From: Pseudomonas sivasensis
GTDB taxonomy: Bacteria; Pseudomonadota; Gammaproteobacteria; Pseudomonadales; Pseudomonadaceae
DNA length: 64,000 bases
Assembly (NCBI RefSeq): GCF_013778505.1
Contig: NZ_JAAOWU010000009.1
Coordinates: 164,529-228,528 of the forward strand
Direction of reading: 5' to 3'
In this document: piece by piece, positions 25,451-33,795 of the stretch
How positions within the stretch are numbered: position 1 is the first letter of the stretch
Layout: each line of letters starts with the position of its first letter
The notes under the pieces: generated by a model
What the model was told of the DNA's origin: nothing
What the model saw: only the letters and a program-made list of their open reading frames with translations
Database searches by the model: none
Made by a program: the position numbers and the translations under genes

Positions 25451-28285
25451 TTGGACAAGATCCTGATTCGTGGGGCTAGAACCCACAACCTGAAGAACAT
25501 CGACCTGACCCTGCCCCGGGACAAACTGATTGTCATCACCGGCTTGTCCGGCTCGGGCAAATCGTCCCTGGCGTTCGACACGCTGTATGCCGAAGGTCAG
25601 CGCCGCTATGTGGAATCGCTGTCGGCCTATGCCCGGCAGTTCCTGTCGATGATGGAAAAGCCTGACGTCGACACCATCGAAGGTCTGTCGCCGGCGATTT
25701 CCATCGAACAGAAGTCGACCTCCCACAACCCACGCTCCACCGTGGGCACCATCACCGAAATCTACGACTACCTGCGCCTGCTGTACGCGCGGGTAGGTAT
25801 TCCCCGCTGCCCGGACCACGACATTCCGCTGGAAGCCCAGACCGTCAGCCAGATGGTCGACTTGGTACTGGCCCAGCCGGAAGGCGCCAAGCTGATGCTG
25901 CTGGCCCCGGTGATTCGCGAGCGTAAGGGCGAGCACCTTTCTGTTTTCGAAGAGCTGCGTGCCCAGGGTTTTGTACGCGCGCGCATCAACGGCAAGCTGT
26001 ATGAGCTGGATGAAGCGCCAAAGCTCGACAAGCAGAAGAAGCATTCGATAGATGTAGTGGTCGACCGTTTCAAAGTGCGCGCCGACCTGCAGCAGCGTCT
26101 GGCCGAGTCATTCGAAACCGCGCTGAAACTGGCGGACGGTATTGCCCTGGTGGCGCCGATGGATGACGAGCCGGGTGAAGAGATCATCTTCTCCGCACGC
26201 TTTGCCTGCCCGATCTGTGGCCACGCCATCAGCGAGCTGGAACCCAAGCTTTTTTCCTTCAACAACCCGGCCGGCGCTTGCCCGACCTGCGATGGTCTTG
26301 GGGTAAAGCAATTCTTCGACATCAAACGCCTGGTCAACGGCGAGCTGACGTTGGCGGAGGGGGCAATACGCGGCTGGGACAGGCGTAATGTCTACTACTT
26401 CCAGATGCTGGGTTCACTGGCGTCTCACTATAAATTCAGCCTTGAAGTGCCATTCAACCAACTGCCGGCAGATCAGCAGAAGGTCATCCTTAATGGCAGT
26501 GGCTCGCAGAACGTCGACTTTAAATACCTGAACGACCGTGGCGACATCGTCAAGCGCTCCCACCCGTTCGAAGGCATCGTGCCGAACTTGGAGCGGCGCT
26601 ACCGCGAGACCGAATCGGCGAGCGTGCGCGAAGAGTTGGCGAAATTCCTCAGCACTCAACCTTGCCCGGATTGCCGTGGCACTCGCCTGCGTCGTGAGGC
26701 GCGGCATGTATGGGTGGGTGAGAAGACGCTGCCGGCAGTGACCAATCTGCCGATTGGCGATGCCTGTGAATACTTCGGTGTCCTCAAGCTGACAGGACGC
26801 CGTGGGGAGATTGCCGACAAAATCCTCAAGGAAATCCGTGAGCGGTTGCAGTTCCTGGTTAACGTGGGCCTGGATTATCTTTCGCTGGATCGCAGTGCCG
26901 ATACACTGTCCGGCGGTGAGGCGCAGCGTATTCGCCTGGCCAGCCAGATTGGTGCCGGGCTGGTAGGCGTTTTGTACATCCTTGATGAGCCGTCCATTGG
27001 TTTGCACCAACGGGATAACGACCGACTGCTGGGTACGCTGAAACACCTGCGGGATATCGGCAACACGGTAATCGTAGTCGAGCACGACGAAGACGCGATT
27101 CGCCTGGCGGATTATGTGGTCGATATTGGCCCAGGTGCCGGCGTACATGGTGGGCATATTGTTGCCGAGGGTACGCCGGCCGAAGTCATGGCTCACCCGG
27201 ACTCGTTGACCGGCAAGTACTTGTCTGGCCGCGTGAAGATTGAAGTACCGGCTAAACGCACGCCGCGCAACAAGAAGATGGCGCTACACCTCAAAGGCGC
27301 ACGCGGGAACAACCTGCGTAATGTCGATCTTGAAATTCCTCTGGGCTTGCTGACCTGCGTGACCGGTGTTTCCGGATCGGGCAAGTCGACACTGATCAAC
27401 AACACCCTGTTCCCACTGAGCGCAACCGCCCTGAACGGTGCAACTACCCTGGAAGCGGCGGCACATGACAGCATCAAAGGCCTGGAGCATTTAGACAAGG
27501 TCGTCGACATCGACCAAAGCCCGATTGGCCGCACGCCGCGTTCTAACCCAGCGACCTACACTGGGCTGTTTACACCGATTCGCGAGCTGTTCGCCGGTGT
27601 TCCGGAGTCACGCTCGCGTGGATATGGTCCTGGCCGGTTCTCGTTCAACGTCAAGGGCGGGCGCTGTGAGGCGTGCCAAGGCGATGGTCTGATTAAGGTG
27701 GAGATGCACTTCCTGCCGGATATTTATGTGCCGTGCGACGTATGCAAGAGCAAGCGCTATAACCGCGAAACCTTAGAGATCAAGTACAAGGGCAAGAACA
27801 TCCACGAAACCCTGGAGATGACCATCGAGGAAGCTCGCGTGTTCTTCGACGCAGTTCCAGCATTGGCGCGCAAGCTGCAAACACTGATGGATGTAGGCCT
27901 GTCGTATATCAAGCTGGGACAGTCGGCGACCACGCTGTCCGGGGGTGAGGCGCAGCGGGTGAAGCTGTCTCGCGAGCTGTCCAAGCGCGATACGGGCAAG
28001 ACTCTGTATATCCTCGATGAGCCGACCACGGGCCTTCACTTCGCAGATATCCAGCAACTGCTGGACGTGCTTCACCGATTGCGCGACCACGGCAACACTG
28101 TGGTCGTGATTGAGCACAACCTTGATGTGATCAAGACTGCTGACTGGTTGGTGGACCTAGGGCCGGAAGGCGGTTCCAAGGGTGGCCAGATCATCGCGGT
28201 AGGTACACCGGAGCAAGTCTCCGAAATGCCGCAGTCTCACACCGGTTACTACTTGAAGCCGCTGTTGGAGCGTGATCGAGCCTGA
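25451..28285 (+). CDS. uvrA: Excinuclease ABC subunit A (UvrA)
   Basis: A 944-residue DNA-damage sensor of nucleotide excision repair; it loads UvrB on lesions. Two ABC modules are present. The first has Walker A GLSGSGKSS (about 31-39), a zinc finger with CPICGH and CPTCDG, signature LSGGEAQR and ILDEPSIGL; the second has GVSGSGKST, the zinc module CEACQGDG/CDVCKSKR, signature LSGGEAQR and ILDEPTTGL. The family start MDKILIRGARTHNL corresponds to a TTG codon at 25451 with GAGG 5 bp upstream; no ATG fits, and the open frame from 25175 runs into the MFS gene. A bidirectional terminator follows. Confidence 0.97.
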   Translation: MDKILIRGARTHNLKNIDLTLPRDKLIVITGLSGSGKSSLAFDTLYAEGQRRYVESLSAYARQFLSMMEKPDVDTIEGLSPAISIEQKSTSHNPRSTVGTITEIYDYLRLLYARVGIPRCPDHDIPLEAQTVSQMVDLVLAQPEGAKLMLLAPVIRERKGEHLSVFEELRAQGFVRARINGKLYELDEAPKLDKQKKHSIDVVVDRFKVRADLQQRLAESFETALKLADGIALVAPMDDEPGEEIIFSARFACPICGHAISELEPKLFSFNNPAGACPTCDGLGVKQFFDIKRLVNGELTLAEGAIRGWDRRNVYYFQMLGSLASHYKFSLEVPFNQLPADQQKVILNGSGSQNVDFKYLNDRGDIVKRSHPFEGIVPNLERRYRETESASVREELAKFLSTQPCPDCRGTRLRREARHVWVGEKTLPAVTNLPIGDACEYFGVLKLTGRRGEIADKILKEIRERLQFLVNVGLDYLSLDRSADTLSGGEAQRIRLASQIGAGLVGVLYILDEPSIGLHQRDNDRLLGTLKHLRDIGNTVIVVEHDEDAIRLADYVVDIGPGAGVHGGHIVAEGTPAEVMAHPDSLTGKYLSGRVKIEVPAKRTPRNKKMALHLKGARGNNLRNVDLEIPLGLLTCVTGVSGSGKSTLINNTLFPLSATALNGATTLEAAAHDSIKGLEHLDKVVDIDQSPIGRTPRSNPATYTGLFTPIRELFAGVPESRSRGYGPGRFSFNVKGGRCEACQGDGLIKVEMHFLPDIYVPCDVCKSKRYNRETLEIKYKGKNIHETLEMTIEEARVFFDAVPALARKLQTLMDVGLSYIKLGQSATTLSGGEAQRVKLSRELSKRDTGKTLYILDEPTTGLHFADIQQLLDVLHRLRDHGNTVVVIEHNLDVIKTADWLVDLGPEGGSKGGQIIAVGTPEQVSEMPQSHTGYYLKPLLERDRA

Positions 28286-28298
28286 TGTATGCCCCATA

Positions 28299-28336
28299 AA
28301 AAAGCCCCTGTCACTTTGCGGTGACAGGGGCTTTTT
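28299..28336. terminator. Bidirectional intrinsic terminator between uvrA and ftnA
   Basis: AAAAAGCCCCTGTCAC-TTTGCG-GTGACAGGGGCTTTTT forms a perfect 16-bp stem. The A-tract and T-tract on the two sides allow it to end both uvrA (plus) and ftnA (minus) transcripts. Confidence 0.93.
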
Positions 28337-28348
28337 AGTAGCCGGAAA

Positions 28349-28813
28349 TCAGAACTGCGATTGCAGATAATTCTCCAGCCCTACCAACTTGATCAGGCCC
28401 AACTGCTTTTCCAGCCAGTAGGTGTGATCTTCTTCGGTGTCGTTTAACTGCACACGCAGGATTTCCCGCGTGACGAAGTCGCTGTGCTGCTCGCAGAGCT
28501 CGATGCCCTTGCAGAGCGCAGCACGCACCTTGTACTCAAGGCGAAGATCGGCTGCGAGCATGTCAGGTACGCTGGTGCCCACGTCCAGATCATCGGGACG
28601 CATGCGCGGCGTGCCTTCGAGCATCAGGATACGACGCATCAGCGCGTCAGCGTGCTGTGCCTCTTCTTCCATCTCGTGGTTGATACGCTCATAGAGTTCG
28701 GTAAAACCCCAGTCTTCGTACATACGCGAGTGGATGAAATATTGGTCACGAGCTGCCAGTTCGCCCGTCAGCAACGTGTTGAGGTAATCGATTACGTCGG
28801 GGTGACCTTGCAT
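28349..28813 (-). CDS. ftnA: Bacterial ferritin FtnA (bacterioferritin family, no haem ligand)
   Basis: A 154-residue subunit of a 24-mer iron-storage shell. The di-iron ferroxidase ligands are visible: Glu18 in GELAARDQYF, Glu51 and His54 in EEEAQHAD, and Glu127/His130-type residues in NDTEEDHTYW. Residue 52, Met in haem-binding bacterioferritins, is Ala here, as expected for P. aeruginosa FtnA (PA4235), which has the same neighbours uvrA and katA. The start at 28813 (MQGHPDVIDYL) is the family start; the codons up to 28855 have no similarity. Between ftnA and katA the 155-bp gap holds the katA terminator and presumably the ftnA promoter. Confidence 0.93.
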   Translation of the reverse strand: MQGHPDVIDYLNTLLTGELAARDQYFIHSRMYEDWGFTELYERINHEMEEEAQHADALMRRILMLEGTPRMRPDDLDVGTSVPDMLAADLRLEYKVRAALCKGIELCEQHSDFVTREILRVQLNDTEEDHTYWLEKQLGLIKLVGLENYLQSQF

Positions 28814-28930
28814 CGCCCTACATCTCCCTGCTTGAAAGTCTGTAGTTTGAACCATGATGACTCGGAGGTCACGGGACTAACGGCATAAAAGTGAAGATTT
28901 CCGGAGAAAAGTAGCGGAAATAACGCAAAA

Positions 28931-28950
28931 ACCGCCCAAATGAGGGCGGT
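28931..28950 (-). terminator. Terminator after katA
   Basis: On the minus strand ACCGCCC-TCATTT-GGGCGGT is followed by TTTTGCG, 19 bp after the katA stop codon. Confidence 0.8.
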
Positions 28951-28968
28951 TCTGCTTATCGTTTAGAG

Positions 28969-30417
28969 TCAGTTAAGCGATACACCCAATGCCTTTGCGA
29001 TTGCTTCTCCATATGCAGGGTCCGCTTTGTAGAAGTGCGCCAATTGACGCTGAACCACATCATTGGAAACCCCAGCCATTGCACCCGCGATGTTATTGGT
29101 GAGCAGGGCTTTCTGATCATCGTTCATCAGGCGGAACAGCGCCCCGGCGTGGCTGTAGTAGTCAGTGTCTTCCCGATGATCGTAACGATCAGCGGCACCG
29201 CTCAGGGCCAAGGCTGGCTCGGCGTACTGCGGAGCTTGCTTAGGTGCATCGGCGTAGCTGTTTGGCTCGTAGTTAGGGGCGCCACCACCATTGTTGCCGA
29301 AAGCCATCGACCCGTCACGCTGGTAGCTATTTACCGGGTTGCGCGGCGCATTTACCGGCAACTGCTGGTGATTGGTGCCAACACGGTAGCGGTGGGCATC
29401 AGCGTAGGCAAAAACCCGACCTTGCAGCATGCGGTCTGGGGACAGGCCAACACCTGGGACCATATTGCTCGGGCCGAATGCTGCCTGCTCAACTTCAGCA
29501 AAGTAGTTTTGCGGGTTGCGATTGAGCTCAAGCTCACCAACTTCGATCAACGGAAATTCCTTCTGCGACCAGGTTTTGGTCACGTCGAAAGGGTTCTCGT
29601 AGTGAGCGTTAGCCTGGGCTTCAGTCATGATCTGGATGCAGACGCGCCATTTCGGGAAATCACCGCGCTCGATCGCACCGAAGAGATCACGCTGGGCGTA
29701 ATCGGGGTCGGTACCGGCCAAGCGTGCAGCATCGGCTGGAGCCAGATTCTTGATCCCCTGCTTGGTTTTGTAGTGCCATTTCACCCAGTGACGCTCACCA
29801 TTAGCATTGATCAGGCTGTAAGTGTGGCTGCCAAAGCCGTGCATGTGACGGTAGCCGTCTGGAATGCCACGGTCCGAAAACAAGATGGTCACTTGGTGCA
29901 GCGCCTCAGGGGAGTGCGACCAAAAGTCCCACATCATCTGTGCGCTTTTGAGATTGCTTTGCGGCAGACGCTTCTGAGTGTGAATGAAGTCAGGGAATTT
30001 CAGCGGATCGCGAATGAAGAACACCGGAGTGTTGTTCCCCACGATGTCCCAGTTGCCTTCCTCAGTGTAGAACTTCAAGGCAAAACCACGTGGGTCGCGC
30101 TCAGTATCAGCAGAACCACGCTCACCTCCCACAGTTGAGAAGCGCAGGAAGGTCGGGGTCTGCTTACCCACAGATTCAAACAGCTTGGCGCTTGTGTACT
30201 GAGTGATGTCTTGGGTGACTGTAAACGTTCCGTAGGCACCCGACCCTTTGGCGTGTACGCGGCGCTCAGGAATGTTTTCACGGTTGAAGTGAGCGAGCTT
30301 CTCGATCAGATGGAAATCGTCGAGCAACAGCGGGCCACGCGGGCCAGCAGAACGGGAATTCTGGTTATCTGCAACGGGAGCACCGCTGGCGGTAGTAAGG
30401 ATTTTATTCTGGCTCAT
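28969..30417 (-). CDS. katA: Catalase KatA
   Basis: A 482-residue monofunctional haem catalase of clade 3, which dismutates hydrogen peroxide. The active-site region around RRVHAKGSGAYGTF contains the catalytic His (about residue 53), Asn is in VGNNTPVFFIRDP (about 126), and the proximal Tyr lies in RVFAYADAHRYRVG (about 336). The ATG at 30417 (MSQNKIL) gives 482 residues, the length of P. aeruginosa KatA; a TTG two codons upstream is open but not needed. GAGGA lies 9 bp before the ATG. The 237-bp gap to rplQ contains the rplQ terminator and the katA promoter; I could not define an OxyR site with certainty. Confidence 0.96.
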   Translation of the reverse strand: MSQNKILTTASGAPVADNQNSRSAGPRGPLLLDDFHLIEKLAHFNRENIPERRVHAKGSGAYGTFTVTQDITQYTSAKLFESVGKQTPTFLRFSTVGGERGSADTERDPRGFALKFYTEEGNWDIVGNNTPVFFIRDPLKFPDFIHTQKRLPQSNLKSAQMMWDFWSHSPEALHQVTILFSDRGIPDGYRHMHGFGSHTYSLINANGERHWVKWHYKTKQGIKNLAPADAARLAGTDPDYAQRDLFGAIERGDFPKWRVCIQIMTEAQANAHYENPFDVTKTWSQKEFPLIEVGELELNRNPQNYFAEVEQAAFGPSNMVPGVGLSPDRMLQGRVFAYADAHRYRVGTNHQQLPVNAPRNPVNSYQRDGSMAFGNNGGGAPNYEPNSYADAPKQAPQYAEPALALSGAADRYDHREDTDYYSHAGALFRLMNDDQKALLTNNIAGAMAGVSNDVVQRQLAHFYKADPAYGEAIAKALGVSLN

Positions 30418-30610
30418 GCTCAATTTTCCTCAGGTCGGACTTAGAACTGCCGGCTAATCGGCTTGGGAGGATTATTGATCAGCAACATGACACGTACAAA
30501 TTCATTAAATTTCACGCATCAATAGAAAATTACTACCAACAACCTCAACAGCATAGTGCCAAGCCCCTACCCCGAAAACTTGTACAAATCGCGCTTTTGT
30601 TACGCGCACA

Positions 30611-30638
30611 AAAAACCGGGCACTAGGCCCGGTTCTTT
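30611..30638 (-). terminator. Terminator of the alpha operon, after rplQ
   Basis: On the minus strand AACCGGGC-CTAGT-GCCCGGTT is followed by TTTTGTGCG, about 17 bp after the rplQ stop. It ends the ribosomal supercluster and separates it from katA. Confidence 0.88.
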
Positions 30639-30654
30639 GTTACAGCTTGTCGTC

Positions 30655-31041
30655 TTACTCGGCGCTTACAGCTTCGCCGGCAGTAGCACGATCAACCAAC
30701 TCAACGTACGCCATAGGCGCGTTGTCACCAGCGCGGAAACCGCACTTGAGGATGCGCAGGTAGCCACCCTCACGGGTAGCGTAACGCTTGCCCAGGTCGT
30801 TGAAGAGCTTACCAACGATAGCTTTCGAACGAGTACGGTCGAAAGCCAGACGGCGGTTAGCCAGGCTGTCTGTCTTAGCCAAAGTAATCAGCGGCTCAGC
30901 AACGCGACGCAGTTCTTTAGCTTTCGGCAGTGTAGTTTTGATCAGCTCGTGCTCGAACAGCGACACCGCCATGTTTTGAAACATGGCCTTGCGGTGCGAG
31001 CTGGTACGGCTCAGGTGACGACCACTTTTACGATGACGCAT
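30655..31041 (-). CDS. rplQ: 50S ribosomal protein L17
   Basis: L17 is a 128-residue protein of the large subunit, near the tunnel exit. The N-terminal [20 protein letters not shown] and the later [17 protein letters not shown] are diagnostic. It starts 41 bp after rpoA and is the last gene of the alpha operon, with an intrinsic terminator just behind it. The acidic C-terminal tail after about residue 118 ([10 protein letters not shown]) is usual for pseudomonads. Confidence 0.98.
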
Positions 31042-31082
31042 GGTTCATTCCTTACCAAACTCACGTTCGGTGATTACGACGA

Positions 31083-32084
31083 TCAGGCAGTCGCCTTGTC
31101 GTCCTTCTTAAGACTTGCAGGCGGCCAGTTGTCGAGGCGCATGCCGAGGGACAGACCGCGGGAGGCCAGAACGTCCTTGATTTCAGTCAAGGATTTCTTG
31201 CCCAGGTTCGGAGTCTTCAACAGTTCTACTTCGGTACGCTGAATCAGGTCGCCGATGTAGTAAATGTTTTCCGCCTTAAGGCAGTTAGCCGAACGTACAG
31301 TCAGTTCCAGATCGTCAACCGGGCGAAGCAGGATCGGATCGATCTCGTCTTCCTGCTCGATTACCACTGGTTCGCTGTCACCTTTGAGGTCGACGAACGC
31401 AGCCAACTGCTGTTGCAGAATGGTTGCAGCGCGGCGGATAGCCTCTTCAGGATCCAGAGTACCGTTGGTTTCCAGATCAATAACCAGCTTGTCCAGGTTA
31501 GTACGCTGTTCGACACGGGCGTTTTCCACCACGTATGCGATACGGCGAACCGGGCTGAACGAAGAGTCGAGCTGCAAGCGACCAATGCTGCGGCTTTCGT
31601 CTTCATCGCTCTGACGCGAGTCGGCCGGTTCATAACCACGACCACGAGCTACAGTGAGCTTCATGTTCAGGGCGCCGTTAGACGCCAGGTTAGCGATTAC
31701 GTGATCGGGATTAACGATCTCGACATCATGATCCAGCTGAATATCGGCAGCGGTAACCACCCCCGAACCCTTCTTCGACAAGGTCAGCGTAACTTCGTCA
31801 CGGCCGTGCAGCTTGATAGCCAGACCTTTAAGGTTCAACAGGATTTCAATTACGTCTTCCTGTACACCTTCGATGGCGCTGTACTCGTGGAGCACACCGT
31901 CAATCTCGGCCTCGACTACTGCACAGCCGGGCATTGAGGACAACAGGATGCGGCGCAGCGCGTTGCCCAGGGTGTGGCCAAAACCACGCTCGAGAGGCTC
32001 GAGTGTGATCTTGGCGCGGGTTGGACTGACAACCTGCACATCAATGTGGCGGGGTGTCAGGAACTCATTTACCGAAATCTGCAT
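31083..32084 (-). CDS. rpoA: RNA polymerase alpha subunit
   Basis: A 333-residue subunit that nucleates assembly of RNA polymerase. The N-terminal domain (about 1-235) with LEPLERGFGHTLGNALRRILLSSMPG dimerises and binds beta and beta'; a linker leads to the C-terminal domain (about 250-325), where RSANCLKAENIYYIGDLIQR and NLGKKSLTEI contact UP elements and activators. Starts 22 bp after rpsD within the alpha operon (rpsM-rpsK-rpsD-rpoA-rplQ). Confidence 0.99.
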   Translation of the reverse strand: MQISVNEFLTPRHIDVQVVSPTRAKITLEPLERGFGHTLGNALRRILLSSMPGCAVVEAEIDGVLHEYSAIEGVQEDVIEILLNLKGLAIKLHGRDEVTLTLSKKGSGVVTAADIQLDHDVEIVNPDHVIANLASNGALNMKLTVARGRGYEPADSRQSDEDESRSIGRLQLDSSFSPVRRIAYVVENARVEQRTNLDKLVIDLETNGTLDPEEAIRRAATILQQQLAAFVDLKGDSEPVVIEQEDEIDPILLRPVDDLELTVRSANCLKAENIYYIGDLIQRTEVELLKTPNLGKKSLTEIKDVLASRGLSLGMRLDNWPPASLKKDDKATA

Positions 32085-32106
32085 GGATGCACCTATTTTC
32101 TAGCCC

Positions 32107-32727
32107 TTACTTGGAGTAGAGCTCGACAATCAGGCTTTCGTTGATGTCGGCGGACAGATCACTGCGAGCAGGAACGTTCTTGAAAACGCCCGACTTCTTC
32201 TCAGTGTCTACTTCTACCCATTCTACGCGGCCACGTTGGGCACACAGATCGAGAGCTTGGACAATGCGAAGTTGGTTTTTTGCTTTCTCGCGAACTGCGA
32301 CCACGTCACCAGCACGAACCTGATAAGACGGAACGTTTACGGTCTGACCGTTAACGCTGATCGACTTGTGCGATACCAGCTGACGGGATTCGGCACGAGT
32401 CGAACCAAAGCCCATACGGTATACAACGTTGTCCAGACGGCATTCGAGCAGTTGCAGCAGGTTTTCACCAGTTGCACCTTTCTTGCCAGCAGCTTCTTTG
32501 TAGTAGCCGCTGAACTGACGCTCGAGAACGCCGTAGATACGACGAACCTTCTGCTTTTCACGCAGTTGGGTGCCGTAATCGGACTGGCGACCGCGGCGTT
32601 GGCCGTGGATACCAGGTGCTGCTTCAATGTTGCACTTCGATTCGATCGCGCGCACGCCGCTCTTCAGGAAGAGATCGGTGCCTTCGCGACGAGCGAGTTT
32701 GCATTTTGGACCAATGTAACGAGCCAT
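32107..32727 (-). CDS. rpsD: 30S ribosomal protein S4
   Basis: S4 (206 residues) is a primary 16S rRNA binder at the body of the small subunit. MARYIGPKCKLARREGTDLF starts the protein; the S4 RNA-binding domain covers about 95-160 with RLDNVVYRMGFGSTRAESRQLVSHKSI. In E. coli S4 represses the alpha operon by binding a pseudoknot at the rpsM start; whether this holds here was not tested. Lies 18 bp after rpsK and 22 bp before rpoA. No zinc-binding Cys cluster. Confidence 0.98.
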   Translation of the reverse strand: MARYIGPKCKLARREGTDLFLKSGVRAIESKCNIEAAPGIHGQRRGRQSDYGTQLREKQKVRRIYGVLERQFSGYYKEAAGKKGATGENLLQLLECRLDNVVYRMGFGSTRAESRQLVSHKSISVNGQTVNVPSYQVRAGDVVAVREKAKNQLRIVQALDLCAQRGRVEWVEVDTEKKSGVFKNVPARSDLSADINESLIVELYSK

Positions 32728-32745
32728 TCTTTACAATCTCCTGGA

Positions 32746-33135
32746 TTACACGCGGCGCTTCTTCGGCGGACGGCACCCGTTGTGCGGGATTGGCGTCACG
32801 TCGGTGATGCTGGCGATCTTATAGCCACAGCCGTTCAAAGCACGGACAGCAGACTCACGACCTGGACCTGGACCTTTGACGTTAACGTCGAGGTTTTTCA
32901 GGCCATATTCCAGCGCAGCTTGACCAGCACGTTCAGCAGCTACTTGAGCAGCAAACGGGGTGGACTTGCGGGAACCGCGGAAACCCGAACCACCGGAGGT
33001 AGCCCAAGAAAGCGCGTTACCTTGACGGTCGGTGATGGTCACGATTGTGTTGTTAAAAGATGCATGGATGTGGGCGATGCCATCAACCACTGTCTTTTTA
33101 ACTTTTTTACGAGGACGAGCAGCAGGTTTTGCCAT
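32746..33135 (-). CDS. rpsK: 30S ribosomal protein S11
   Basis: S11 (129 residues) lines the platform of the small subunit next to the mRNA exit. HIHASFNNTIVTITDRQGNALSW (in part at about 23-45) and the C-terminal ITDVTPIPHNGCRPPKKRRV signature are clear. It follows rpsM after 30 bp and precedes rpsD by 18 bp. The basic N-terminus MAKPAARPRKKVKK is typical for gammaproteobacteria. Confidence 0.98.
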   Translation of the reverse strand: MAKPAARPRKKVKKTVVDGIAHIHASFNNTIVTITDRQGNALSWATSGGSGFRGSRKSTPFAAQVAAERAGQAALEYGLKNLDVNVKGPGPGRESAVRALNGCGYKIASITDVTPIPHNGCRPPKKRRV

Positions 33136-33165
33136 GATTAATTTCCTGTCGATTCGCGTGGGCGA

Positions 33166-33522
33166 TTACTTGCGGATCGGCTTACGCGGACCTTTACGGG
33201 TACGCGCGTTAGTCTTGGTACGCTGACCGCGTACTGGAAGACCACGACGATGACGCAGACCACGGTAGCAACCGAGGTCCATCAAACGCTTGATTTTCAT
33301 GTTGATTTCGCGACGCAGGTCACCTTCAGTGGTGAACTTCGCCACTTCGCCACGCAACAGCTCAATCTGCTCGTCGCTCAGATCCTTGATCTTAGCGGCT
33401 GGGTTTACCCCAGTGTCTGCGCAAATTTTCTGCGCAGTAGTGCGACCAACACCATAGATGTAGGTCAGCGAGATAACAGTGTGCTTGTTATCTGGAATGT
33501 TAACGCCTGCAATACGGGCCAT
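33166..33522 (-). CDS. rpsM: 30S ribosomal protein S13
   Basis: S13 (118 residues) sits at the head of the small subunit and bridges to L5 of the 50S and to P-site t[24 protein letters not shown] and the tail [20 protein letters not shown] define it. It is the first gene of the alpha operon; a strong hairpin at 33611-33634 lies in the 129-bp gap that separates it from rpmJ, so the alpha operon may be partly insulated from the spc operon. Confidence 0.98.
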
Positions 33523-33610
33523 TCAGTGGGACTCCAATTGACAGCTACCTACGCCCCGGAAGCCAAGAAATAGGGCGCGAGATAATATCGCTGTAATAAC
33601 AAATAATCAA

Positions 33611-33634
33611 CCCGGCAGCGCACTAGCTGCCGGG
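33611..33634 (-). terminator. Hairpin (terminator or attenuator) between rpmJ and rpsM
   Basis: CCCGGCAGC and GCTGCCGGG form a perfect 9-bp stem with a 6-base loop. On the minus strand the tail TTGATTATTTG is only moderately U-rich, so partial termination or processing is more likely than a full stop. Confidence 0.6.
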
Positions 33635-33651
33635 CTTCAAGCGGATCACAC

Positions 33652-33768
33652 TCAGCCTTGGCGCTGTTTGTGACGCGGTTCCGCGCTGCAAATTACTCGA
33701 ACAACACCTTCGCGGCGAATAATCTTGCAGTTACGGCACAGCTTTTTCACCGATGCACGAACTTTCAT
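33652..33768 (-). CDS. rpmJ: 50S ribosomal protein L36 (zinc-binding form)
   Basis: A 38-residue ribosomal protein, too small for most gene finders. The reading frame begins [20 protein letters not shown] and ends PRHKQRQG. Cys11, Cys14, Cys27 and the histidine near residue 33 form the zinc ribbon, so this is the C+ (zinc-binding) paralogue. It follows secY after 27 bp, its usual place at the end of the spc operon, with GAGGAG-like sequence upstream (ttggtgatg preceded by gaggag). Confidence 0.95.
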
Positions 33769-33795
33769 CACCAACTCCTCGAACCTTATGGGTAC

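Noticed and set aside
30424..30600. OxyR site before katA
   Set aside because: The region is AT-rich with some ATAG/CTAT-like pieces, but I could not fit the spaced four-part OxyR pattern convincingly.
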